From Myxococcales bacterium FL481 (GTDB lineage: Bacteria; Myxococcota_A; Polyangia; Nannocystales; Nannocystaceae): a DNA stretch of 64,000 bases. Each line of letters begins with the position of its first letter. The stretch's first letter is position 1. Shown here piece after piece: positions 1 to 9,683 of this stretch. The translations under genes and the position numbers were made by a program. Under the pieces are notes generated by a model, which ran no database searches, had not been told where the DNA came from, and saw nothing but the letters and a program-made list of their open reading frames with translations. The stretch is from assembly GCA_006508105.1 (NCBI GenBank), contig QKPP01000266.1:1-64000 (forward strand), given 5' to 3'.

Positions 1-1
1 T

Positions 2-124
2 GCCCTGGAGGCGGCCGGAGTTCTCGATATGTTCCCCCACACGGCCCACGTGGAGTCGATCGCGGTGTTCGTACGAGAGGCGACGGGCACCCCGGGTCGA
101 TCGCCAGCTGTGTTTTCTTCTTGA
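2..124 (+). CDS. C-terminus of an RlmD/TrmA-family RNA (uracil-5-)-methyltransferase (5' truncated by window edge)
   Basis: Frame 2 reads [40 protein letters not shown]; the DMFPHTxHVE motif is typical of the C-terminus of uracil-5 methyltransferases. Confidence 0.55.
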   Translation, partial: ALEAAGVLDMFPHTAHVESIAVFVREATGTPGRSPAVFSS

Positions 125-250
125 GCGCGGCCGCGCAGGTGCGGCTCGCATCACCGGGTACGGATCCGGTCGCCGCGCGGACCGGGTGCCGTTCGTGCTG
201 CTCGGCCGCGGCCTCGCTCACCGGCCCACGTGCCTCGCGTCGGTTCTGAG

Positions 251-1240
251 TTACTCAGGCTCGAGCGCGGACGGGTCGCAGGCGAGTTGGCACTCGTCGA
301 CGCTGGGGAACAGCGGCCCCAGCGGGCCGCTGCAACCGCTGATCTCTTGACACGTTCCGTCGAGGACGGCGGCGCCCAACCACGCATCACAAGGCCCGAA
401 GTCGTAGCCCGCGTAGTCGACACACTCCACACCGGTGCCGCACTCCCACCCGCAGGTGCGGTCCTCGGTGCAAAAACCGTGACCGACACATTCGGGGTGG
501 GGGAAGTCGTTCCCGTCGACATGGCAATCGACGTCGATCTCGCAATCTCCGTCACGGACGCAGACCGATTCGCGACCGCAGTACGCCGCTTGGCGACAGT
601 CTTCGTTCGACTCGCAGCTTTGTTCGTTGCACACGAGAAAGCCCGCTTCGTCGTAGAACTCGGCATTGCAGCCCCCACAGTAGTTGGCGGTGCAGGTGCC
701 GTCGGCGCAAGGCGGCGCCACTTCGCAGGGGTCGACCAAGCACTGGAACGGCTGGCTCCCATCCGCACACTCGCAGCGGCCATCGCAACAGAGGGTGCGG
801 CCGGACAAGTACTCGTGGTCAGACTCGGAGAGCGCCGACGCGGGGCGGTTGTAGTCGCAGCTGCTGACATCCAATAGCCAGGGGTGGCGGGTCGCTGTCC
901 CGTGCAGCAGATAGCGGTCCCCGACGTCGAGGTCTGCCCCGCAGCCGGCCGAGCTGGTCGCGGTCCGCAGCCAGACGAGGTCACCGCTTGGCCGGCAACC
1001 CTTGTAGGCTTGGTGGACGTCGACAAGGTACGCTCGCAACTGGCGGCCGCGAAACTCGAACAGCACCTTGCCTTCCAGCACTTCGTCGGCGTTGCGGTAG
1101 CTCGAGGTCACGTCGTTTGGTAGGCAGGTACAGGCTTTGGCTTGGGGCGCGTAAACGCTTGATGCGCCAAAGGTGGTTGCCGCCATCGCGGCGATACTCA
1201 GGATCTCGGTCATCGTACGCATGGATTGCACTCCTATCAT
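251..1240 (-). CDS. Secreted Cys-rich protein with N-terminal TIMP/NTR-like domain
   Basis: Signal peptide ending ...PQAKA followed by CTCLPNDVTSSYRNADEVLEGKVL (CxC immediately after predicted cleavage, as in TIMP-like NTR domains), then a Cys-rich region of about 200 aa. Confidence 0.7.
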   Translation of the reverse strand: MIGVQSMRTMTEILSIAAMAATTFGASSVYAPQAKACTCLPNDVTSSYRNADEVLEGKVLFEFRGRQLRAYLVDVHQAYKGCRPSGDLVWLRTATSSAGCGADLDVGDRYLLHGTATRHPWLLDVSSCDYNRPASALSESDHEYLSGRTLCCDGRCECADGSQPFQCLVDPCEVAPPCADGTCTANYCGGCNAEFYDEAGFLVCNEQSCESNEDCRQAAYCGRESVCVRDGDCEIDVDCHVDGNDFPHPECVGHGFCTEDRTCGWECGTGVECVDYAGYDFGPCDAWLGAAVLDGTCQEISGCSGPLGPLFPSVDECQLACDPSALEPE

Positions 1241-1429
1241 CGATCTCGTTGGCGCCGCGGCGGGGTGCCACGGTGCGCCCAGCCGCAGCCGTCACCCGAA
1301 AGACTCGGTGGTTCGTGTGACGTCTCAGTCGCGCAGCCGTGCCCGACCCCGAACATCCCGCAGCGCGATGATGGCGTCGTGACCCGCTGTCCTTCACCGG
1401 GTTCGGGGGGGCCGTGCCCGACCCAGCGC

Positions 1430-2557
1430 CTAGCGCTGTGGCTGGGGTCGACGGCCGCGGTGGACCGAGAATCCGACGACGGCGCCACGAGTCTCGCGGC
1501 TTTGCGCCCATACGCGCCCACCGTGCGCGTCGGCGATGCGGCGCACGAGGGCAAGGCCGAGGCCCAGCGATCCCCCGGCGCGGTGGCGGCCCCGATAGAA
1601 CGACTCGAACACGTGTTCGAGGTCCTCGGGTTTGAAACCCGGACCGTCATCCCAAACCTCGAAGCACAGCTCGCGTTCGCGCGACTCGAGCTTGACCGTC
1701 GAGACCCCACCGCCGTGGACGACGGCGTTTTGCAGCACGTTGGTCATCGCCGCGAGCAGGAGAGTAGGGTCGCCTTGCACCGTCGTGGCATCGGTCTCGA
1801 CGTCGAGGCGCGTGGCGTCCACGCCCAGTCGCTCGAGTGCGCGGACGGCCAGCTCGGCGAGATCGACCGGCTGCGATGCGAGCTGCCCGAAATCGACCCG
1901 CGACGTGGCGAGTAGTTGATCCACCAGGCGATCGATCTCGAGGACTTCGCGTTCGAGCTCGTCGAGGTGGGCGTGGTCTTCGGCACCGTCTTTGGCCGTG
2001 TCGATCAACACCCGCATGTGACCCAACGGAGTGCGAAGTTCGTGAGAGACGGCCGCGAGCAGCTCGCGTTGGTCGGCGAGCTGCTGCTCGATCCGCTGGG
2101 CCATGTCGTTGACGGACCGCGCGAGCATGCCGATCTCGCCGCCGGAGAATCGTCCGAGCCCCATGCGACTGTCGAGTTTCCCGGCGCCGAGGTCCCGCGT
2201 CACCTTCATCAGCTCGAGCAGCGGCAGGGTCATGCGGCGGGCGACGCCACCTGCGATGCCCCACAGGCTCAGGGCGCCGACGCCCGTGGCCACCATCAGC
2301 GCCCTGGGGTGCGGCAAAGCGAAGTGGTACACGCCCCAGCCGACCGCGGTGCTAACCGCGATCGCCACGCCGAACCCGACGAAGAGGCGGCGGTGGAGGT
2401 GAGCATTGACGTAGTGGGCGAACCGCCAGCCCCCCGGAGGGGGATTCACGGCCCAGTGCCGTCGCCGACGCGCTGATCCGGGCCGGGGATGGCGACAGTG
2501 CTCCCAGCGAGACGGCGCTCCCCAGGTGGGTGGGTCGCCGGGTCTGCGCCGATTCAT
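1430..2557 (-). CDS. Two-component sensor histidine kinase (HAMP-HisKA-HATPase)
   Basis: AAVSHELRTPLGHMRVLID H-box, NVLQNAVVHGG N-box, VWDDGPGFKPEDLEHVFESFYRG and GSLGLGLALVRRIADAHGG; overlaps the response regulator stop. Confidence 0.93.
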   Translation of the reverse strand: MNRRRPGDPPTWGAPSRWEHCRHPRPGSARRRRHWAVNPPPGGWRFAHYVNAHLHRRLFVGFGVAIAVSTAVGWGVYHFALPHPRALMVATGVGALSLWGIAGGVARRMTLPLLELMKVTRDLGAGKLDSRMGLGRFSGGEIGMLARSVNDMAQRIEQQLADQRELLAAVSHELRTPLGHMRVLIDTAKDGAEDHAHLDELEREVLEIDRLVDQLLATSRVDFGQLASQPVDLAELAVRALERLGVDATRLDVETDATTVQGDPTLLLAAMTNVLQNAVVHGGGVSTVKLESRERELCFEVWDDGPGFKPEDLEHVFESFYRGRHRAGGSLGLGLALVRRIADAHGGRVWAQSRETRGAVVGFSVHRGRRPQPQR

Positions 2558-3225
2558 CTTTCGCCCCGGCTGAACACGTAGCCGACTCCTCGGACGGTCT
2601 TGATGCGATGACCGCCGATCTTCTTGCGCAGCTTGGAGACGTGGACGTCGATGGTGCGTTCGCCCACGGCGACGTCGCCCCGGCCGGCTTGCTCGAGGAG
2701 AGCCTGCCGCGGGATCACGCGGCCGGCCCGACGCATCAGGGCCACGAGTAGATCGAACTCCAGGCCGGTGAGCTCGACCGGTTGGCCCTCGACGTGGCAG
2801 CGGCGGGTGTCGACTTCTACGTCGACATCGTGGCTGCCGAGTCGCTCGGCGGTCACCCCCGGCTGAGCGCGGCGAAGCACCGCACGCAGCCGGGCGAGTA
2901 GCTCGCGTGAGCTGAAGGGCTTGGCGACGTAGTCGTCGGCGCCCATTTCGAGGCCGGTCACGCGATCGGCCTCGTCGCCTTTGGCGGTGAGCATGAGCAC
3001 GGGGATGGGGCCGTCGGCTCGAATCCGTCGCAACACGGTGAGCCCATCCATACCCGGCATCATGACATCGAGCAGGACGCAGTCGTAGCTGCGTCGAGCG
3101 AGTTGTTCCAGCCCTTGCGGCCCGTTCGCCGCGTACTCCAACGTGACATCGTTTTGCGCCAGGTAGGTTCCCAGCAGCTCCCGAAGGCGGGCGTCATCGT
3201 CGATCAGGAGTACGCGGATAGACAC
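2554..3225 (-). CDS. OmpR-family response regulator
   Basis: MSIRVLLIDDDARLRELL, CVLLDVMMPGMDG, KPFSSRELLARLRAVLRR, C-terminal winged helix TIDVHVSKLRKKIGGHRIKTVRGVGYVF. Confidence 0.95.
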   Translation of the reverse strand: MSIRVLLIDDDARLRELLGTYLAQNDVTLEYAANGPQGLEQLARRSYDCVLLDVMMPGMDGLTVLRRIRADGPIPVLMLTAKGDEADRVTGLEMGADDYVAKPFSSRELLARLRAVLRRAQPGVTAERLGSHDVDVEVDTRRCHVEGQPVELTGLEFDLLVALMRRAGRVIPRQALLEQAGRGDVAVGERTIDVHVSKLRKKIGGHRIKTVRGVGYVFSRGER

Positions 3226-3240
3226 CGGCTCGTCTTGAGT

Positions 3241-3744
3241 CTACGCGGGATCCCGGTAGGGTCGAAAGCTTCCCCGCAGCCCGCGGTCGAGCAGGTCCGC
3301 GAAGCGTTCGCGTTGGTGGGGTTCGAGGGCGTCATGCACCCGGGCCAGTCCCGCGACCAGCTGCTCGCGCGCGCGTCGAATGGACTCGTCCTGACGTGCG
3401 AACGACTCGCCCATCACGGTTTCGTCGAACGAGTCTCCGCGCAGCGCTCGAGCGATGTCGCTCCGGGCCCCGCGCATCTCGCCCTTCAGGTCGCGCAGTT
3501 GGTCGACGATCTCGCCGGCCTCGCGGCGGATGACTTTGCCTTGCTCGGGCGTGACGTCGAGGTGGTCGAGAAAGCCGTCTAGCCAGCGAGCGCGGTGGGA
3601 TGACAACGGGCCTCCCCAGGGGCCGCGCCGGTGTGAACACGACGGCCCGCCCATTCCCCAGCCGTGACCGTAGCCTCGGTGTCGACGCTTGACGTAGCCC
3701 ATGAAAGCGACAGTGGCGATTGCTCCAGCAATGAATCCGAACAT
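3241..3744 (-). CDS. Spy/CpxP-like periplasmic heavy-metal-sensor-type protein
   Basis: N-terminal TM, HGWGMGGPSCSHRRG, LDVTPEQGKVIRREAGEIVDQLRDLKGEM...LEPHQRERFADLLDRG; directly upstream of the response regulator/histidine kinase pair. Confidence 0.75.
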   Translation of the reverse strand: MFGFIAGAIATVAFMGYVKRRHRGYGHGWGMGGPSCSHRRGPWGGPLSSHRARWLDGFLDHLDVTPEQGKVIRREAGEIVDQLRDLKGEMRGARSDIARALRGDSFDETVMGESFARQDESIRRAREQLVAGLARVHDALEPHQRERFADLLDRGLRGSFRPYRDPA

Positions 3745-3920
3745 TGAGAGTTGCTCCTCGCCATCACCATGGGGAGCGAACGTTAAGCGACAGGCCGTGA
3801 AACGATGAAGAAACGTGAAGAAGCAGCCTGCCGCGGGACGCGTGAGCCCCGTCAGACCGGACGCCGGCGCCGGCGCGACCCTCGGCTCGGTCGGTCGGGG
3901 CGGGTCAGGTCGACCGCGAG

Positions 3921-4115
3921 CTAGCTCGAGCGAGATCGGCCGGCGACGGCCACCGTGCGCACGGCCGGAGCGGCCGTGGGGCTCGCGGTTGCCCGGGTTT
4001 GGGCATCGAGAGCCAGCAGCTCCGCTTGCAGGGTGTCCAGATGCCGGCGAAGTCGCGTCAGATTCTCGATCATCAGGTCGCGATAGGCGAGTAGTCGAGC
4101 GGTCTGAGCATCCAT
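3921..4115 (-). CDS. Small hypothetical coiled-coil protein
   Basis: 64 aa ORF in a gap with no competing gene; amphipathic LIENLTRLRRHLDTLQAELLALDAQ. Confidence 0.3.
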   Translation of the reverse strand: MDAQTARLLAYRDLMIENLTRLRRHLDTLQAELLALDAQTRATASPTAAPAVRTVAVAGRSRSS

Positions 4116-4319
4116 CGTTTCAGACTGCCGGACGCTGGGTTGATGCGCTACGCGTGTCTCGAGCGCAATCGCGGTCGAACCGCGATACTCCGCGGGCGCA
4201 GCGAGTTGCTCGTCGCAGCGTGCCTGCGCGACGTTCGCCGGCGACGAATCGACCGGCGAGCCAGCGCTTGTGCGACCTGCGGGCGATCGATCGCGCCGGG
4301 GCTGGCGTCGCCGACGGTC

Positions 4320-5756
4320 CTAGAAGAGCGGCTGTCGGCCGTACGCGAGAAACAACACGCGAGTCGACGTGAGACCGCTGGCGGGCTCGACGGAGATCGC
4401 GATGTTGGAATCCGACACGAGCATGGCCCGTGCGAACGGCGAGGCGAGGACGTCGTCCATCAGTTCGCCCGCGCTCGCCGTTTCGTGCACCTCGACCGTC
4501 ATGGAGGCCCACGGTACGTGACCCGGCTGGCCCGCGAGATCGTAGAACTGCAGAGCCGCGAGCCCGGCATGGGCGTACGGGCTCCCCTTGGGATCCCAAA
4601 GGACGGCGGCCGCTTGGCTGCGCGTGGCATCCTCGCGGACGTTTCGCCGGCGTTCCTTCGCGCGCGCGAGGTTGATGGCCTCGACGATCTCGGATCGCAC
4701 GATGGGTCCGTCGACCGCGTCCGAGACGAGTCGGGGGATGGTGAACGTGCGCCCGGGGTCGCGGGTAAGCCACAGCGTGAACCGATCCCGGGTTCGCACC
4801 GGTCCGTTGGGGCCGGGGCTTTGCCGCATCGCAAACGCTTCTACTTCCGTTTGAGGATTCATGCGACTCAGTGGACAGTGGAGTACGAACCCGCCGGAAC
4901 GGCGATGACTCGAGTACCGGCAGCGCAGCGCGTCGGCATGGCGGGCGGTGGTGTACGCCGTCCCGTGTCGGGCTTCGTCGATGAAGCGACCGCGAATCGT
5001 CGCGTACTCGGCGTCGGGCGGCGGCTGAATCGGGGTCGGTTCGAGGTCAAGCCAGCGACGGGAGAACACGGCGGTGAACCCGACAAGATTGGCGGTGTCG
5101 GCCCGAGCGATCGCGAGATCCCAGCCCTCGGGTAGCGACTGCACGGCGTGTACGAGCTCGCGCCGCACGGCCGAGACCGTGGCCGGGTCGGCGTCGCCGG
5201 GCATGAGGAGGTGATAGACGTGGTTGTGGGTGCCCACGAGTCCGCAGCGGCCCGCCATGAACCGCCCGAGTGTGCTGACGGGGCGGCCGCCGTGGCGCAC
5301 AAAGAACGCTGCTTGCTGCTGGGCGTAGCAGCGCAACTGTTCGGACGTGCGTTGAACGAGGTTCGGGCGCGCGGCCTCAATGGACAAAGACTGCTCGAGT
5401 GGTAGCAGGGCGGTCACCGCGGTGCGACCAGCGTATTGCGGCAATGGCCCGACGAGCGTCCACTGACTCGCAACGGAGACCCGGGTCCGGGGAGCGTCGC
5501 TTTCGATCCAACTGGCGCCGCGGTGCGTGGGGGAAGCGACCGCGGGCCGTGGGATGGCTGCCGCCGACGCCGGGGCGGTCGAGTGAGCCGAGGGCGACGC
5601 AGCACACCCCGCAACCCACGAGACGGCCAGCAGTGGGCCCAACGGTCGACTCCGTCTCCGCGCGCGAAACCGGCCGAAACGATTCGCCTTTGCCTGGAGA
5701 CGGCCCCACAGTTGCCCCAACCGAGTTGTAGAACCACGCGCGTCGACTGTCAGCAT
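4320..5756 (-). CDS. Hypothetical lipoprotein
   Basis: Internal start MLTVDARGS (cat at 5754-5756) before lipobox-like ...LLAVSWVAGCAASPS; coherent 479-codon frame. Confidence 0.6.
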   Translation of the reverse strand: MLTVDARGSTTRLGQLWGRLQAKANRFGRFRARRRSRPLGPLLAVSWVAGCAASPSAHSTAPASAAAIPRPAVASPTHRGASWIESDAPRTRVSVASQWTLVGPLPQYAGRTAVTALLPLEQSLSIEAARPNLVQRTSEQLRCYAQQQAAFFVRHGGRPVSTLGRFMAGRCGLVGTHNHVYHLLMPGDADPATVSAVRRELVHAVQSLPEGWDLAIARADTANLVGFTAVFSRRWLDLEPTPIQPPPDAEYATIRGRFIDEARHGTAYTTARHADALRCRYSSHRRSGGFVLHCPLSRMNPQTEVEAFAMRQSPGPNGPVRTRDRFTLWLTRDPGRTFTIPRLVSDAVDGPIVRSEIVEAINLARAKERRRNVREDATRSQAAAVLWDPKGSPYAHAGLAALQFYDLAGQPGHVPWASMTVEVHETASAGELMDDVLASPFARAMLVSDSNIAISVEPASGLTSTRVLFLAYGRQPLF

Positions 5757-6195
5757 TCGACCAAAGTAGTCCACTCGGAGCGACTCGACAAACTCGCCGA
5801 ATCGATCCCGCACCGGCGGCGAAACGTGGTGCTCGGGCGGGCTCCCGCCGCATGCTGGGGCGGGCGGGAGCGACCGACGGACTCGCGTTCGCGCGGGCTG
5901 CTCAGAGCCCGAGCTCAGCCGGCCCGGCCACCGGCCCGGCTCCAGTCGCGGTGGAGCCGGCTCGTCGCCGTGTTTCCTTGGACGCGCTGACGAACGCCGG
6001 GACCACCGCTGCCGCCGAGGCGCCACCGGACGTCGTCGCGGGCACGGCTCGCTGCTTCGCGCCGGCGTGGCCCGAAGGTTTTGACCGACGGCCACATGTC
6101 TGACCGCGGTTCAGAAGCGCCGTTTGAGGTCGACGCGGTACCCGGTGGATCTGGCGTTGAAACGTCCTCGCGCAGCCGCGATAGTTCCCCGGCCC

Positions 6196-9100
6196 ATGCG
6201 TCGCCTCACTCACCTGTTGACCTGGTCATTTTTTCTGCTGTTCGCGTGCGCAGCCAGCCAGCGCGCCACCAAGGGGCCCCAAGGGAGCAAGGACGAGGGT
6301 CCGATGTCGACGGGGACCTTCGACGGGCTGGCTCTGCGCAGCATCGGACCGGCCCTGATGTCGGGGCGCATCGCGGACATCGCGGTGCCGCCCGGGGACC
6401 CCAACGTCTGGTACGTGGCCGTCGGTTCCGGGGGGGTGTGGAAGACGGAGAACGCGGGCACGACGTGGCAATCGATGTTTGATGGTCAGGCGTCCTACTC
6501 GGTGGGTTGTGTAACCGTCGACCCGTCGAATCCGCACGTCGTTTGGGTGGGAACGGGCGAAAACGTCGGGGGGCGCCATGTCGGGTACGGCGACGGAGTG
6601 TATCGCTCGCGCGACGGCGGAAAATCTTGGGAGAACCTCGGGCTCAAGCAAAGCGAACACATCTCGAAGATCATCGTGCACCCCGAGGATTCCGAGACCG
6701 TGTGGGTTGCCGTGCAAGGCCCCCTGTGGTCTTCGGGGGGGGAGCGGGGTTTGTACAAAACCACCGATGGCGGGGGCACATGGCGTCAGGTACTCAGCGC
6801 TGGCCCTTGGACTGGCGTGACGGATCTGGCCATCGATCCCCGAGACCCGAAGGTGCTGTATGCGGCGACGTGGCAGCGCCACCGCACCGTTGCCGGCTAC
6901 GTGGGCGGTGGTCCCGAGTCGGGCCTGCACAAGTCGGAAGACGGCGGCGAGACCTGGAGACGACTCACCAAGGGGCTCCCTGGCGATCCGAAGCGAACGC
7001 ACGAGCCGGAGAAAAAGGGGCTGCGCCCACCGAGCAAGCCGATCGACGACGGCAACATGGGCAAAATCGGCCTGGCGATCTCACCCCAAAACCCCGACGT
7101 GCTGTACGCCGCCATCGAAGTCAACCTGCGCAAAGGGGCGGTGTTTCGGTCCACGGATCGCGGCGCATCCTGGGAGAAACGCTCGGATACCGTGTCCGGC
7201 GGAACGGGTCCTCACTACTATCAGGAGCTGTATGCCTCGCCGCACGCCGAAGGTCGGATCTACTTGGCGGACGTACGGATTCAGGTGTCTGACGATGGCG
7301 GCAAGACCTTCCGATCCCTGACGGAGAAATTCAAACACTCGGACAATCACGCCCTCGTGTTTCGCTCTGACGATCCCGACTACTTGCTGGTGGGCACCGA
7401 CGGTGGACTCTACGAGAGCTTCGACCTCGCGAAGAACTGGCGCTTCGTGGACAACCTCCCCGTGACCCAGTTCTACAAGGTGGCGGTGGATGACGCCGTA
7501 CCCTTTTACAACGTGTACGGCGGGACCCAAGACAACAACACGCAGGGCGGCCCCTCCCGCACCGATAGCGCGTCGGGGATCCGCAACGCAGACTGGCGCA
7601 TCATGCTGGGCGGGGACGGCCACCAGCCGGCGACCGAGCCCGGCAATCCCAACATCATGTACGCGGAGTGGCAGCAGGGGAATCTCGTGCGCGTCGACAC
7701 CACGACGGGGGAGCGGGTGTACATCAAGCCGCAGGCCGCGCCCGGTGACCCGCCAGACCGATTCAACTGGGACTCACCGATTCTCGTCAGCCCGCATTCG
7801 CCAACGCGCCTGTACTTCGCGTCCCAACGGTTGTGGCGCTCGGACAACCGCGGGGATTCGTGGACCGCGATTTCGGGTGATCTCACACGAAACGAGGAGC
7901 GACTGTTGATCCCGCACATGGATCGCAAATGGAGTTTCGACTCGCCGTGGGATCTGTGGGCGATGTCCGAATACAACACGATCACCTCCGTGGCCGAGTC
8001 TCCCCGCCAGCCGGGGTTGCTTTACGTGGGCACCGACGATGGGCTGATTCAGGTCACCGATGACGGGGGCAAAAACTGGCGCAAGATCGAAGTCGGCAAG
8101 CTGCCGGGGGTGCCGAAGCGGGCGTTTGTCAACGACATCAAGGCCGACCTGTTCGACGCCGACACGGTCTATGTCGCCCTCGACAACCACAAGTACGGCG
8201 ACTTCGGGCCGTATCTTCTGATGAGCAACAACCGCGGCCGAAGCTGGCGGTCCATCGCCGGGGATCTGCCCGATCGACATCTGGTATGGCGCGTGGTCCA
8301 AGACCACGTTCGCAAGGAGCTGTTGTTCGCCGGTACGGAATTCGGCGTCTTCTTCACGGTCGATGGGGGACGTCAGTGGATCAAGCTGGCCGGGGCGGCG
8401 CCGACGATCCCGTTTCGGGATCTGGCGATCCAGCGCCGCGAAAACGACTTGGTCGGCGCGAGTTTTGGCCGGGGCTTTTGGATCCTCGACGACTACACCC
8501 CGCTGCGATTCGTCGATCAAAAGGCGCTGAGCCAGCCCGCGATGCTGTTCTCGCCGCGGCGCGCCTATTGGTACATCGAGCGGCGAGATCTCGGATCGTC
8601 GCGGAACAAAAAGGCGGCGCAGGGCGAGGGCTTCTACACCGCCGACAATCCTCCCTTTGGTGCCGTGCTCACCTACTATCTCAAAGACGGTCTTCGCACC
8701 CGCACCATCAAGCGGCGCGAACAGGAGATCGAGCGCATGAAGCTGGGCAAGGACACGCCGTTTACCAGCTGGGACGACATGGAGGCCGAGGCACGTGAAC
8801 CCGAGCCCGCGATTATCTTGACCGTGCGGGATGACCAGGGGCAAGTTGTGCGTCGTTTGTACGGGCCGACGTCGCCGGGGATGCATCGCGTGGCTTGGGA
8901 TCTGCGGCTGCCCGCTCGCACTGCGCTCGGGCTCAAGTCGGACTACAAGTACGCTGAGGATCACGAGCCGCGCGGCGTCATGGTGGGTCCCGGTCGCTAC
9001 ACCGTGACGCTCTCCAAACGCGAGGACGGCAAGACGGTCGACCTCACCGGGGCGGTCGATCTCGATGTGGTGCCTTTGCGCCAAGGCGGCGCGCTGCCGG

Positions 9101-9570
9101 GGGCAGATCCGAAGACCGTGGCCGCGTTTTGGAAGCGCGTCGCGACGCTGGCGCGTAGCGTGTCGGCGGCATCAGTGGCTCTCAAGCAGACCAAGGCTCG
9201 CTTGGATCGACTCGAGCAGGCGCTGGACCGGTCGCGCTCGGCCCCGGACGGCCTCGACGCCGAGCTCGACCAGTTGCGTCACACGCTCGCAGATCTGCGC
9301 GAGGAGCTGCGCGGCAACCCAGCGAAAGGCATGATGGCCGCAGCCGAGCCGCGCACCGTGCGGGCTCGTCTGGACTTCGTGGCCGAAGGCACGCTCGACT
9401 CAACCTACGGACCCAACCCCGCGCACATTCAGAACATGGAGCTCGCGGAGCAAGGTTTCCAAGAGATCCGCGAGCGGCTCAATCGGTTGCTGACCGAGCA
9501 GTTGCCCGCGTTCGAGAGCCGTCTGCAGCAGGCGGGCGCCCCCTGGGCTCCGGGCCAGCCGATTCCATGA
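6196..9570 (+). CDS. VPS10/sortilin-like beta-propeller (BNR/Asp-box) glycosyl hydrolase-like protein
   Basis: Repeated Asp-boxes: SRDGGKSW, TTDGGGTW, SEDGGETW, STDRGASW, SDDGGKTF, TDDGGKNW, SNNRGRSW; lipoprotein-like signal MRRLTHLLTWSFFLLFACAAS. Confidence 0.88.
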   Translation: MRRLTHLLTWSFFLLFACAASQRATKGPQGSKDEGPMSTGTFDGLALRSIGPALMSGRIADIAVPPGDPNVWYVAVGSGGVWKTENAGTTWQSMFDGQASYSVGCVTVDPSNPHVVWVGTGENVGGRHVGYGDGVYRSRDGGKSWENLGLKQSEHISKIIVHPEDSETVWVAVQGPLWSSGGERGLYKTTDGGGTWRQVLSAGPWTGVTDLAIDPRDPKVLYAATWQRHRTVAGYVGGGPESGLHKSEDGGETWRRLTKGLPGDPKRTHEPEKKGLRPPSKPIDDGNMGKIGLAISPQNPDVLYAAIEVNLRKGAVFRSTDRGASWEKRSDTVSGGTGPHYYQELYASPHAEGRIYLADVRIQVSDDGGKTFRSLTEKFKHSDNHALVFRSDDPDYLLVGTDGGLYESFDLAKNWRFVDNLPVTQFYKVAVDDAVPFYNVYGGTQDNNTQGGPSRTDSASGIRNADWRIMLGGDGHQPATEPGNPNIMYAEWQQGNLVRVDTTTGERVYIKPQAAPGDPPDRFNWDSPILVSPHSPTRLYFASQRLWRSDNRGDSWTAISGDLTRNEERLLIPHMDRKWSFDSPWDLWAMSEYNTITSVAESPRQPGLLYVGTDDGLIQVTDDGGKNWRKIEVGKLPGVPKRAFVNDIKADLFDADTVYVALDNHKYGDFGPYLLMSNNRGRSWRSIAGDLPDRHLVWRVVQDHVRKELLFAGTEFGVFFTVDGGRQWIKLAGAAPTIPFRDLAIQRRENDLVGASFGRGFWILDDYTPLRFVDQKALSQPAMLFSPRRAYWYIERRDLGSSRNKKAAQGEGFYTADNPPFGAVLTYYLKDGLRTRTIKRREQEIERMKLGKDTPFTSWDDMEAEAREPEPAIILTVRDDQGQVVRRLYGPTSPGMHRVAWDLRLPARTALGLKSDYKYAEDHEPRGVMVGPGRYTVTLSKREDGKTVDLTGAVDLDVVPLRQGGALPGADPKTVAAFWKRVATLARSVSAASVALKQTKARLDRLEQALDRSRSAPDGLDAELDQLRHTLADLREELRGNPAKGMMAAAEPRTVRARLDFVAEGTLDSTYGPNPAHIQNMELAEQGFQEIRERLNRLLTEQLPAFESRLQQAGAPWAPGQPIP

Positions 9571-9683
9571 GCCCGCGGCCGTACGCGCAAGTCCGTGAGC
9601 GTGGCCGCGACCGTCGGCCGAAGCGCGGGGTGCCACCTGGCGCGACTCGGGTCTGATCCCGGACCCGGGGGTCGCGGCCCGGA

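Noticed and set aside
7774-9084. 436 aa antisense ORF opposite the VPS10-like gene
   Set aside because: Typical long antisense ORF in high-GC DNA; the sense strand encodes clear Asp-box repeats.
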